Below are positions 8,794 to 18,766 of a stretch of 64,000 nt of DNA, piece by piece. The first letter of the stretch is position 1. Each line of letters begins with the position of its first letter. The DNA comes from Siphonodentalium dalli. Its lineage: Eukaryota > Mollusca > Scaphopoda > Gadilida > Siphonodentaliidae. The stretch covers positions 85,518,958 to 85,582,957 of the forward strand of contig CP136069.1 of assembly GCA_032622095.1 (NCBI GenBank). Reading direction: 5' to 3'. The position numbers and the translations under genes were made by a program. Under the pieces are notes generated by a model. That model was given only the letters and a program-made list of their open reading frames with translations, did no database searches and was not told where the DNA came from.

Positions 8794-9349
8794 TTTATGT
8801 GGCATTATTTTATCGACGAACTACAATCTACAAAGACATAAACAGATTAAACACGGAGTTATGTCCGAGACAAAACCAACTCTCTTCGGAGAAGATACCG
8901 ATGAATCTGACGAAGCGGTTCTAGATTCAGATGAAGATGAACGTGGAACGCTATCAGATTCAGAAGATGGTAATGGCGTCGGTAGTAGAACGGTATTCGG
9001 TCTTAAGAAAGCTGCGCGATGTGTCAACGAGATGGACACATTCAAAAGTATGATGAAACGCGTCACCAATGATGTGAAAGAAGAAGAGAGCATTTCGGGA
9101 GATGAGAGCATGTCGGGAAAAGAGGATACCATCGACACAGAGTTTGCTCTGTTTCTCAAAAGTTATAGACGATTAATAGAATACCAGTATCGATTGAAAA
9201 CATCACGCATACATACCATGATCATGAAGAAAATGGTCAAACTGACCAAACACGGATATAATAATGAATGGGCTGCAGATGAAGCGATGAGAAAATTCAA
9301 GAAACTCTTAGAAGTAAATCTAACGGTCGAAGATTCAGACAATGATTAA
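8780..9349 (+). CDS. C2H2 acidic protein, 189 aa (right-arm copy)
   Basis: One classical C2H2 zinc finger (Cys 4 and 7, His 20 and 25) is followed by an acidic Ser/Asp/Glu block (about 36-67) and a charged C-terminal half with several short helices. It begins inside the end of the 64-aa ORF. An in-frame TAA a few codons upstream of ATG 8780 fixes the start unless splicing occurs. AATAAA follows the stop by 6 bases. The finger suggests nucleic-acid binding and the acidic block a regulatory or activation-like role; both are inferences. No relative is recognised by name. Confidence 0.6.
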   Translation: MHGCDLCGIILSTNYNLQRHKQIKHGVMSETKPTLFGEDTDESDEAVLDSDEDERGTLSDSEDGNGVGSRTVFGLKKAARCVNEMDTFKSMMKRVTNDVKEEESISGDESMSGKEDTIDTEFALFLKSYRRLIEYQYRLKTSRIHTMIMKKMVKLTKHGYNNEWAADEAMRKFKKLLEVNLTVEDSDND

Positions 9350-9354
9350 ATTTC

Positions 9355-9360
9355 AATAAA
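9355..9360 (+). terminator. Polyadenylation signal, right-arm module
   Basis: AATAAA starts 6 bases after the TAA of the 189-aa ORF and closes a TATA-to-poly-A unit of about 1.15 kb. Confidence 0.7.
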
Positions 9361-9489
9361 CTTCATCAACATGTTATTCTCGTCTTCGTTATATATCTAT
9401 AAGTGGGGAGGGGGTTTCACCAATATTACATCACGTCCCTTACCGCGTGTCACTTTAACATTCCACACCGTGCGTGTATTATCCCCCTT

Positions 9490-9770
9490 TAATTATGTCA
9501 TAGCATTGGTACATAGAAGACTGTATAACACTATGCCTATGTCTGTATCTGTTGTCACACCGTGAGTGGATTGTCCGCCTTTAATGATGTCATAGCGTGT
9601 GTATATGCAAGACAGTATAACCCTATGATAATGCCTGTAGCTGTTGTTGGTAAGATGTGAAATATAAATTTCAAGGTTCAATTCATTCGTGTAGTAATTT
9701 TGTATATGTTCAACGCTCTTCATTCGTGCGCTTGTATTGTTAACATTCATTCATAATGAGTGTCCCTTTA
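9490..9770 (-). repeat. Mirror of second repeat family, copy 3
   Basis: Reverse complement of 5895-6180. It carries an 85-codon open frame on the minus strand that I treat as a repeat by-product. Confidence 0.55.
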
Positions 9771-9784
9771 GAGTGTCTTGTGTT

Positions 9785-9800
9785 CCTTTAAGATTCAAAC
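9785..9800 (-). other. Empty LINE target site
   Basis: The right arm reads continuously through the sequence that the LINE splits in the left arm, with one ATCTT (minus strand). It serves as an internal control for the insertion at 4137-5871. Confidence 0.8.
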
Positions 9801-9844
9801 ACCAATATTACATCACGTCCCTTGTTTCGTGTCACATTAACTCC

Positions 9845-10000
9845 TTGAGTGTATTGCCCCTTCGAATGATGTCATAGCGTGTGTACATGTAAGATAGTAT
9901 AACACTATGACTATGTCTGTATCTGTTGTTGGTAAGATGTGAAAATATAAATTTCAGTTCATTCGTGTAGTAATTTCGTATATGTTCAACGCTCTTCATT
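9845..10000 (-). repeat. Mirror of second repeat family, copy 2
   Basis: Reverse complement of 3925-4080 in the right arm, adjacent to the uninterrupted LINE target site near 9790. Confidence 0.55.
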
Positions 10001-10159
10001 CGTAAGAGTAATTACCAACTGGAAGTTGTACTATTTTTGATAAACATCGGATTTGCTCATCAGACGATAAGCTGACAATATTTACGTATGGTCTAATTAG
10101 ATTCATGCATAAATGTAAGGTAATTTTTGTTATGGTCAAGTTTTTTGTTAAGACCATGT

Positions 10160-10375
10160 TCTAACATAGATCGATAAATAAGTTAAAGGTCATTATATTC
10201 CACAGTCAAATCTATTGGTGATCGAATTTGATAACTATTTTATTGGAACAACTAAGAGTATTATTTACGTGAGATCAATGAGTCCAATTATTATAAATAA
10301 TAAATTGCAGGCATCGGTGGATACCCGATTGCCACATTTAGTGATCACGTGATAAACTGATAAAATGTCCAAGTG
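10160..10375 (-). repeat. Mirror of arm-internal repeat copy 2
   Basis: Reverse complement of 3550-3765 in the right arm of the palindrome. Confidence 0.7.
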
Positions 10376-10761
10376 ACGTACTATAATGAGCAAAAAAAAA
10401 TGAGTTGACCTTCGGCTTCGTCCCGATTAAGTACTGAGCTGACACCGGGGATAAATTGACCAATGACTGCTATTGTATCCTTTTGACAGATATGCGTGCG
10501 CAGACTCGTTTGATGTTCGCTATCGCATTACTATGTTTTAATAGCCGAGCCTTCACTTCTCGTCTGACTCTCTTAACGACAAGACCTGTCTACACAGTAC
10601 TTCTCCGGCAGACTATTCATCCACTGATAGGCCTACATACAGGTATGCCCTAAATAATGGACTGCTTAACCACAGCAGAATTATAGGTAACTTTTCTTTT
10701 CTAAACATCGAACTTGTCTGAACCTATCAATTGATACAATAACAGTGATATAATGTTACAT

Positions 10762-11273
10762 CTCATTATTTTGCTCATTTGCTCATTTTTTTGCTCATTT
10801 GCTCATTTTTTTGCTCATTTGCTCATTTTTATTGCTCATTTGCTCATTTTTTTGCTCATTTGCTCATTTTTTTGCTCATTTGCTCATTTTCTTGCTCATT
10901 TGCTCATTTTTATTGCTCATTTGCTCATTTTCTTGCTCATTTGCTCATTTTTATTGCTCATTTGCTCATTTTCTTGCTCATTTGCTCATTTTATTGCTCA
11001 TTTGCTCATTTTCTTGCTCATTTGCTCATTTTTATTGCTCATTTGCTCATTTTCTTGCTCATTTGCTCATTTTCTTGCTCATTTGCTCATTTTCTTGCTC
11101 ATTTGCTCATTTTTTGGCTCATTTGCTCATTTTTATTGCTCATTTGCTCATTTTTATTGCTCATTTGCTCATTTTCTTGCTCATTTGCTCATTTTCTTGC
11201 TCATTTGCTCATTTTCTTGCTCATGTGCTCATTTTTTTGCTCATTTGCTCATTTTTTTGCTCATTTGCTCATT
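10762..11273 (-). repeat. GAGCAAAT minisatellite, right arm
   Basis: Mirror array of 2669-3164, about 512 bp. Its length and the order of variant units differ from the left arm, so the two arms have diverged by unit gain or loss since the palindrome formed. Confidence 0.9.
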
Positions 11274-11301
11274 GATTGGTGCATACTCAAGAGTCATAGA
11301 C

Positions 11302-11600
11302 CTAATATCCAATGTACGTTAATGGTGTCATAGCGTGGGTACATAGAAGACTGTATAACACTATGCCTATGTCCGTATCTGTTGTCACACCGTGAGTGGA
11401 TTGTCCGCCTTTAATGATGTCATAGCGTGTGTACATGCAAGACAGTATAATACTATGATTATGTCTGTAGCTGTTGTTGGTAAGATGTGAAATATAAATT
11501 TCAAGGTTCAATTCATTCGTGTAGTAATTTCGTATATGTTCAACGCTCTTCATTCGTGCGCTTGTATTGTTAACATTCATTCATAATGAGTGTCCCTTTA
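11302..11600 (-). repeat. Mirror of second repeat family, copy 1
   Basis: Reverse complement of 2340-2637, with the corresponding 92-codon open frame on the minus strand. Confidence 0.55.
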
Positions 11601-11805
11601 GATCGATAAATAAGTTAAAGGTCATTACATTCCACAGTCAAATCTATTGGTGATCGAATTTGATAACTATTTTATTGGAACAACTAAGAGTATTATTCAC
11701 GTGAGATCAATGAGTCCAATTATTATAAATAATATATTGCAGGCATCGGAGGATACCCGATTGCCACATTTAGTGATCACGTGATAAACTGATAAAATGT
11801 CCAAA
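11600..11805 (-). repeat. Mirror of arm-internal repeat copy 1
   Basis: Reverse complement of 2130-2340 in the right arm of the palindrome. Confidence 0.7.
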
Positions 11806-12222
11806 GCGTAAGTATGAATGTGGGGCGATAAGTGGTTATTACGTAATGTTGTTATAACAATGTCATCAAAGCAATTTCTATAATTGAGTGTCCTGGACGT
11901 ATGCATGTTTTGGCTAACTAATTATCGTGTGAATGACACAGTTTATCAACCTTAATTGATACTAACCCGTTTGTTCAGACATTAAATCGATATGTTTTCT
12001 GAATAGCATATAACTGTGAACGGGGAAATAATATAATTCATTTGGTAAAGCAAAGGTGTGAAAGACACATTGTTACCACCAATGTCGCGTGTGTGATTGC
12101 GTGTACAGCGAATATGACAATTCATTCTGGAGGGTTGTAATTTCACATTACAATTTTCGACCGTTAGTGATTCAACATAGTACATCTCAATACTTCCAAT
12201 AATTCACGATAATACACACCTG

Positions 12223-12492
12223 TCATATACTCAATAACTTCATCTGGGGTAGAGAGAGTGTAAAGAATAAACGCTCTTTATTATTTATGTAAAAGTAATA
12301 GTGTCTATTTTCAGGTATGACAATTATATGAACTGCGTCCGATAAAACACTGGAATGTATGCATTCATATCGATGGTCACAATGTCCAATAAAGCTATTT
12401 TCTAAACATCGATTAATAAATACATTGAAACATTGGTTGAACAAAAAAAAATAACGAAAGATATTACGCGCAAATAATTTAACATTCGACAT
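12223..12492 (-). CDS. Hypothetical 89-aa ORF in right arm
   Basis: Mirror copy of the ORF at 1447-1716 in the other palindrome arm. No domain is recognised. Both copies read inward from the element ends, opposite to the three-ORF modules that read outward from the centre. Coding status is uncertain. Confidence 0.2.
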   Translation of the reverse strand: MSNVKLFARNIFRYFFLFNQCFNVFINRCLENSFIGHCDHRYECIHSSVLSDAVHIIVIPENRHYYFYINNKERLFFTLSLPQMKLLSI

Positions 12493-12519
12493 TTTAATAT
12501 CGAGATTATCAGAAACCGA

Positions 12520-12784
12520 AAACTCGTTATAAATTTTTTATTTAAACTTTTTTTGGAGAAATAATTTTGAGGGTTTTGAATTTTTTTCTTTTGAAATTTT
12601 GGGGTTTTAAAATTTTTTGGAAGTTTTGGGATTTTGAAATTTTTTGGAAAAAATAAATTTTTGAAAAAAAAATTTGGAAAAATAATTTTTGGGTTTTGAT
12701 ATTTTGGGAATATTTTAGTACAACCAATTTTAGACCCAAAGATTCTATTTTTAGATGTGGGGCGAACGAGACGCCTATTCTTCT
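12520..12784. repeat. Terminal AT-rich segment of palindrome, right
   Basis: Mirror of 1147-1420 with small indels in the T-rich runs. It ends CCTATTCTTCT at the element boundary. A second copy in the same orientation lies near the centre at about 8035-8187. Confidence 0.75.
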
Positions 12785-12790
12785 TATATC
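12785..12790. repeat. Target site duplication TATATC (right)
   Basis: TATATC directly abuts the right terminus CCTATTCTTCT and matches 1141-1146 exactly. Confidence 0.85.
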
Positions 12791-12950
12791 AACTTTTGTA
12801 GGGTTATGATAATAAGGTGAACATTTTCAGCTAGGAAATGCTGGACAATATAATATGGTGGACTATGTCCCGCATACTAATTTTGTTCAGATTTGATAGG
12901 TAACAGTTTGTCTGCTCAAATCGTCATTATTTGTTGACGCAGAACGTTAA

Positions 12951-13426
12951 AGGTACTAAATCCGATAAAACTCCTCTCAATTACTATTTCAATGGCTTCG
13001 GGGGTCAAAAATATTTGATTCGAGTCGAGGAAGTCACCCATCAAAGCTCAGATTTGTTAGATATCGATTTTAGAAATCTATTATTTTTCATTATCGGGAA
13101 TACTTTCTGGCCCAGAACACAGTCAAAATTGCGTTATTATTACCACTTGATTTTAGAGTTATCCGTCCTTGTCTGTTTGAAAGTGTTTTGGTGTACACAT
13201 CTCGAGCAGGTTACGAAATTGACGGCAATTATTAGTACTCATCTCGAGAAAATAACAAATTTCAAAAATAAATATCTAATAACTCTGAGCTTTGTTTGAT
13301 GGGTTCCTCGACTCGAATCAAATATTTTTTACCCCCAAAGCCAAAGAAATAGTAATATAGGACCCTCTGATCGGATTGTTGTTGGAATCTGTTGAGATGG
13401 GGACCCTCTGTTCGGATTGAGTACCT
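12951..13426. mobile_element. TTAA-flanked hairpin MITE
   Basis: TTAA at 12947-12950 and 13427-13430 flank ends AGGTACT...AGTACCT. The halves are imperfect inverted repeats (for example ATATTTGATTCGAGTCGAGG on the left and its complement on the right). TTAA duplications are the hallmark of piggyBac-type (and Kolobok/Sola3) transposition. There are no coding frames, so it is non-autonomous. A 122-codon frame across it is incidental. Confidence 0.75.
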
Positions 13427-13611
13427 TTAAATTATCAACAGTAACGTAAAAATTAAGATCAGTCTGATCAAGTATCACATGTGCCTCATAATAACAAATC
13501 TATCGTTCTATCTATTGTCATTTGAATATCTTATTGAGCAAGTGTGTGCTGGTGCAATTGTCAACCGCTGAAATATGCCAATTTTTCGGTAGCGCATCTT
13601 CATAAATCGTT

Positions 13612-13797
13612 TTACCATACATAGCTGCCACCAATTCCGGCAAGGCTAAGAACCATTTTCGCAAATGAATTACCTTCCATAAAAAGTTGGTTATAACTTG
13701 TTCTACCGTGATAGGAGTATCCGACAACTGTTGGCATTTGGTCGTTCCGCTCTAATGCATAACTGAAGCCAACCTGACATTCGAATTTATTTGACAA
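13612..13797 (-). pseudogene. Possible monocarboxylate-transporter-like exon remnant
   Basis: The minus-strand frame contains GFSYAL, then MPTVVGYSYHGR, then FAKMVLSLAGIGGS. This order resembles the TM4-TM5 region of SLC16-type transporters, where a GY-[YF]-F motif is followed by a basic stretch and a Gly-rich helix. The spacing is about 15 residues too long and a stop follows directly, so it would be a decayed exon. It lies downstream of, and on the same strand as, the candidate first exon near 14.7 kb. Resemblance is by eye only. Confidence 0.3.
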
Positions 13798-14266
13798 TTT
13801 TTACCAGATTCGAATGGGGGAGCACGAATTTGGTCAAAACAAAGACCGTTCGGGCAAATTTTTGTTTTTTTGTTTTTTTGTTTGGGTCCAAATTAACTTA
13901 GTCGAATTCCTAACGCTAAAAAATGAAAGCCAGCCGGATATAGTTCAGCGATGGTCTTGAAAATGGGGAAACCGAGGAAACTGGGACCAAATATTCCAGT
14001 GTGGAAGCACGAATTGAACCAATAAAACACCCCTACCGCCAAAACCCAAAATTGGATTCAGTGTAATGAAAATGTTTAAGTCGAATGTCGACGTCGAACG
14101 TCAAGTCAACGACACGCGACTAGCATGCGAATGTCTAACGCCTAACTAACTCCACTCACCTCGTCTGCATGGCCCTTGATTGAAGTTATACCACAGTTTT
14201 GTCAAATGAATTCAACTGAATTCGTCCATGGTACACATGCATTATGTTTTGTGAATATGAAACCTA

Positions 14267-14317
<51 letters not shown>

Positions 14318-14663
14318 TGTACTCTGTATTCCATATTCTGGAATGTTTGAGGATTGTATATAGAAAATAACCCCATATATAATACCTGTGCCAAACATTC
14401 TGGACCGAAATTTTCTCAGAAAATATAGTATTATCTGTGTGAATAATGAACAGATATAAAGAACTATAAAACGATTCACTGTTTCCCAGTGAGAGGTATG
14501 TGTGTGTTTGGGAGGGGGTGTTATGCGTGTACATGTATATAAAGGCCATATCCATTGTAGAAAATGAAATGAAAATTATCGAACTTGAGATAATTATTAT
14601 ATATACTGAACATCTTCGGGCTCCACCGTGTGCATGCTGCGTATAATTATGTAACTCATCCAT
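13798..14663. repeat. Non-coding stretch with (TA)n microsatellite
   Basis: Contains TTTTTTTG-type runs near 13862-13882 and a pure TA repeat at about 14270-14317 (~24 units). No gene is seen. Confidence 0.6.
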
Positions 14664-14665
14664 AC

Positions 14666-14714
14666 CAGCCAAGATCACCCATGCCCAGCCCTGGTCCGGC
14701 ACCGTCGGTTGCAT
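14666..14714 (-). CDS. Possible first coding exon of an SLC16-like transporter
   Basis: Seventeen residues from an ATG include VPDQGWAWVILAG, which matches the conserved N-terminal signature before TM1 of monocarboxylate transporters (usually PD-x-G-[WYF]-[GA]-W followed by hydrophobics). The frame breaks at a plausible splice donor, G|GTATGG at 14665-14666 on the minus strand. The remainder of the 148-codon frame downstream runs into a (TA)n tract and is not protein-like. No intact downstream exons are visible before the remnant at 13.6-13.8 kb. It may be a pseudogene or part of a gene with decayed exons. Confidence 0.35.
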
Positions 14715-14938
14715 CGTCTTGTTCAGGGCTACTCGCTCAGGCCCAACAACGACTTCTCTTCTGAGACTAAGCTTCTTGGTTTCTGAAAATCGAAATTATG
14801 TTGGACTATAGCTGAAACAGGTTCCCTTCGGGAGCTTTTATTCAGCGACCTCTGTGCCTATGTACATCTTTGTTCTTTTCGCGCACATTTTGATCTTTTA
14901 AACATTTTTATTTTTATTTTTTAATTTAAAAATTAATA

Positions 14939-15092
14939 CACAGAACGACACGATGTGTAAATGGGTTTGTCGATACGGCACGAGTGCTAGCTGTCGCGGA
15001 AGGATAGAACGAGAGGCGCCTCGAGTTCTATCCTTCCGCGACAGCACGAGTGTCGTATCGACAAACGTATTTACACATCGTGTCGTTCTGTG
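14939..15092. repeat. Strong 154-bp hairpin
   Basis: CACAGAACGACACGATGTG on the left pairs with CACATCGTGTCGTTCTGTG on the right. The stem continues through TTTGTCGATAC and TGTCGCGGAAGGATAGAAC to a centre at GAGGCGCCTC. A few single-base mismatches interrupt it. It is likely a MITE-type foldback. No clear target duplication was found. Confidence 0.8.
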
Positions 15093-15099
15093 TTTATTA

Positions 15100-18093
15100 C
15101 ACGCTTCGCGTCCTAGAATCCGTGCATTAAAAATACAGAATTAGAAGGTTTATTTAGGCTCACACAGGGCGTGTTTGTCGTGTGTGATGATTCTTTTATT
15201 TAAATAGTTCCAGTTTCATGGTTGAGGCGAACATCATGCACGTAATTTTACGCCAACGTGATGCGTATGGAATGTACGTTCCATACGGATTTGTAAATAT
15301 GGAACAGCAATAACACTGTACTTCTAGGAAAAGTTAAAGATATATATATAATAAATTATATATTTGTATTTATTTAAAGATTGATCAACTTTCCTTTGAA
15401 ATAGTTAACACTCATGCAGCGCGGTCATGCATGGACACCGCGGCTAAAGTTATCGTTCTAATGAGTGATTGGCATACATGACAAGTCTCATTCTATAGCG
15501 CCGATCGCAGATTTTTTCCAAATCCATGTTTAAAGATGATATAATGGTATAGATGGGACCTTTGATTTATGTGACCTACAGATATCATGAACAGTTTAGT
15601 AATTAGTATAACATGCTAATTATTACAAAACAAGTACCATGGTAAATATATAATGAAAATGAGTTTATGACTAGAGTGTATTTTGCACTAATCCATGGAT
15701 CAAATCCTTTCATTTGTTACATATATTATGTTGAATATAAAAGGAAATGGTTTCATAAAAGGCCGGATTTATTGTACAGTCCCCCTTTAAATAATGATGA
15801 GAATTGTCCATATACATGTGGTGCTGTGCTAAAAAAAAAGGAACAAGTCCATATCAGCATGTCGTTCAATTTGTTCGCCATTTTGGGCGCCATCTTGGTC
15901 GACATCATAGCATAATTCCAATGGAAAGGTCATACAATGGTGTATCTATAGTAAATTGACTTTAAAGTGATGTGAAACAATGATCAAATAGAAATGGAGA
16001 ATAATATTGCTCAAAGTAGTTATTATTATGAATAGTAATCCAAATTTACAACAAACACCGTCAGTCTTATATATTTATTAAATGCAATGAACACCGATGG
16101 CGAAATCATTTGCGTTAGTTTATCGCCGATTGTTGCGTCCCGAATCGAGATGTAAATATTTACAATTGAGCGTAGTTCAGACGGTTTTTTTTATATGGAG
16201 TTGTATGGTTGATTTTGGGCGATGTTAGTAGAATACTACATTTCCCCCAGTTGGCATATATCGCCTGAGTACTCATTTGTCAGTTTCACACACCCGAACA
16301 AGTCCATAATATGTCTTTAAATAGTGTAACAATTATCTGCCGAAGGAATACGAGAAATTACCTCACTAATATGCTCGACATTCACTCAAGAGCGGTTTTC
16401 GTTTGCCACAGATCGGTGTGGGGGTTAATAAAATGAAAATAGGTTGAGGAATGGCTAATGTTCTACATATTTTTCAAACAATAATTGCAAAATGGGAGAT
16501 ATAAGTCTGATCGTATACTCTTACGTGTGTTCAAAAGCGAAAAATGATAGATTTTTGTCCGAAAAAAATCAAATAAAATGTAAACAAAAATGTGTGTACA
16601 CAAAGGCGCAATCTTTGTTTTTTTTTTTAGATAGATGCTTCCTGTCTGGTGTTCTATAGCTCGTGCATTTTGACCATGCTTCTAACAGAAGTTAGCCATA
16701 AAATTAACCGTTTTTTCTGAAATCAGTGAAAATTGACATTTTTCGCATCAAAATTCCGACTTGTTCAACAGCCGATGGGACATCTCTAAAACAAGAGGAC
16801 TTTTTCGGCGACCAAAGCCGCTCTACTATGTGTATACAAATGTTGAGCACCGAGTTTCCCGCCGTTTGGTCGTATGTAGCCAAGATATACAGAAATAAAT
16901 CACTACAGCGCCATTTTAAAACATCTGATGTCAACGAGATCTATCTAATAACTACTTGCCTATTTTCCAGCTGTTTTCAATTTTTTCGCACAGAAGTGAA
17001 ACAAACGCTCTTTATATCTACCATATCAGGAATAGACTAACATGAAACGCTCTTTTCTGGTCCACGGCGTGCACATTGCTGTTGTTTATTTGGGACCCTA
17101 ACATCGTGTTCAAAGTTGTATTTTTTATGACTTCAATGCGTCTTTCTGTGACATATAATGCCCGCGTTAGAAAAGGTATAGTTCAAGTATTTTAGCGACC
17201 TATTGAAAAATTGAAAAGCGAATATTGGTATAGGTGTATTTTTGGAGCTCAAACCGCATGGTTTTAACGGACGTTGTGTTCAAGAAAGCTATACTGTGAT
17301 TAAAATGCGATGATTTGCATGCATGCATGGTCGGACCTCTCTTCGGTGGATATTTTGGATCGGGTCGATCGGGGTTTCGCAGCATTTCCATTAGATGCCC
17401 CCTTTATTTGACCGAAATAAAAAAATATATATCGAATAAGTTCAATGGAAGTCACATTCGTGTCAAAGCAAACATCAGTTATGTGCCTTCAACAAGAAAA
17501 CAGGCAAATGTGCAATAACCCTCTAACTACACATATATAGGTCGATCTGCTCTCACGCCGGCATGGTTTATACCCTGCATGTTGTAATACCGATAAACAC
17601 TTCGCATCAGACTGCAAGCTTGCATGAAGTAGACATTTATATTCCGATAAGCTCTGCATGAAGCTGTAGCCAAAAGCTGTGAGGCGCGCGGACTTGAAAC
17701 GACCACTTCGCCACCCCTCCGTTCAGGCCCCACCGTCCGACATCAGGGGTGTATAGAAGTTCAAGTGATGGGATACAAGGGCCCGTCACAAGGCCTTGAA
17801 ATACTTTTTGATTCGAAGCGTTTTGGGTTAATATGGGTGCAACTTACCTAAAATTCTCGTCCGTTTGTGTGCAGGCTGGATTGATATCCACACAGTTAGT
17901 TGGTCGATATAGATTACAATATGTATTTGTTAGCCTAGTCGAGCATTGCTCAACATGCAGCAACGACTACGTAAATATACAACGAGTATAATGTTATACA
18001 CTAAAATAACGCTGCAGTAAAGCAGAACTTTGCCTATTTGAGGACAGTGGATATATGGTCAAAGTGGTGGCTGGGTGGTGTTCGTATGCAATG
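15100..18093. other. 3-kb stretch without recognised genes
   Basis: AT-rich DNA with several ~60-110-codon chance frames and no motif. Short phrases such as GAACAAGTCCATA and CGCCAT-rich words recur, hinting at old repeats, but I cannot delimit an element. Confidence 0.5.
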
Positions 18094-18098
18094 CATAT
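18094..18098. repeat. LTR element target duplication CATAT (left)
   Basis: CATAT precedes the left LTR and recurs directly after the right LTR at 26531-26535. Confidence 0.75.
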
Positions 18099-18751
18099 AT
18101 AACCCGGTCTTCCTAATAAGCTACTGCTAGCTAGGGGAGAGCACTTGCCCCATGGTCAGTCCGGGATATAAAGTCTAGGCCTCACAAGGCACATACAGAA
18201 AACACACAAACAATACTTCACATGGTAATCCTTTATATATCTACATTATATATATATATGTATAGAATGGAACATAATAAACAGAAGCATCACATCTCAC
18301 ATAATTGTATAAAATCCCCTGAGGAATCAACCATCCATTTGTTAAAATAGTCAACTGCCGTCCAAGACAGATTGTAAGGAACTGGGCCGGGAGATTATTC
18401 TGGGTGCCAGATCTTGGTTCGAGAGCAAAGCTAGGCACTAGATCTTAAAGAGAGATAACAGACAGAACCTGGTGCAAGTGGTTTAGATTGGGCTAAATGG
18501 GAAAGTGGCGGGAAATCCAAAGTATATAGAATAAGTATTATACTTTACTGTTGCCATGCAGTATTATTTATTTGGTTGGGCTAGCTTTATTTATATGAGG
18601 TGATGTAATTAGATCAGCTCAAACTTTGGCACAATGCTTACAGACAATTTCTGCTTACACACACACTATTGGCTTCTGCAGACACATATTAGATATTAAC
18701 ACTGCCACCTTCACACACACACACATATATATTATATTTAACACTGCCACA
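18099..18751 (-). repeat. 3' LTR (653 bp)
   Basis: Read on the coding strand it starts TGTGGCAGTG directly after the polypurine tract and ends GGGTTAT. It contains TTTATT/AATAAA-type signals. It is 2 bp shorter than the partner LTR in a TA run. Confidence 0.88.
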
Positions 18752-18766
18752 TTCTCCCCCCTCTTG
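18752..18766 (-). promoter_or_regulatory. Polypurine tract
   Basis: The coding strand reads AAGAGGGGGGAGAA immediately before the 3' LTR (TGTGGC). This is the expected plus-strand primer site for reverse transcription. Confidence 0.85.

Larger units (their letters stand above)
1147..12784. mobile_element. Giant palindromic DNA element, 11.6 kb, Polinton-like footprint
   Basis: The whole interval is an inverted repeat. From AGAAGAATAGGCGTCTCG at 1147 the left arm runs inward to the GC-rich centre near 7855, and the right arm repeats it in reverse complement to 12784. Without a 1735-bp LINE that sits only in the left arm, each arm is about 4.95 kb. Every block is mirrored: AT-rich terminal segment, 89-aa ORF, GAGCAAAT minisatellite, internal direct repeats, three-ORF module, hairpin centre. 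An exact 6-bp duplication TATATC flanks it, and the termini are AG...CT. Footprint and ends fit Polinton/Maverick elements, but I find no polymerase B, integrase, packaging ATPase, protease or capsid ORF. It is therefore probably a non-autonomous or defective derivative, or an unnamed foldback class. Existence as an integrated element is well supported; class assignment is weak. Confidence 0.85.

Noticed and set aside
1147-12784. Assembly fold-over artefact as the cause of the palindrome
   Set aside because: The ends coincide with a target duplication, and the arms differ by a LINE, minisatellite length and point changes, which a folded read would not show. Long-read confirmation is still desirable.
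7855-12784. Parvovirus-like head-to-head dimer, suggested by ~5-kb arm and hairpin centre
   Set aside because: No replication or capsid protein frame of that group is visible, and the ends and 6-bp duplication fit a DNA transposon better.
14176-14479. Frames with repeated Tyr-Ile
   Set aside because: Translation of the (TA)n tract.
16726-17040. 104-codon plus-strand frame
   Set aside because: No motif, no splice context, composition like surrounding non-coding DNA.
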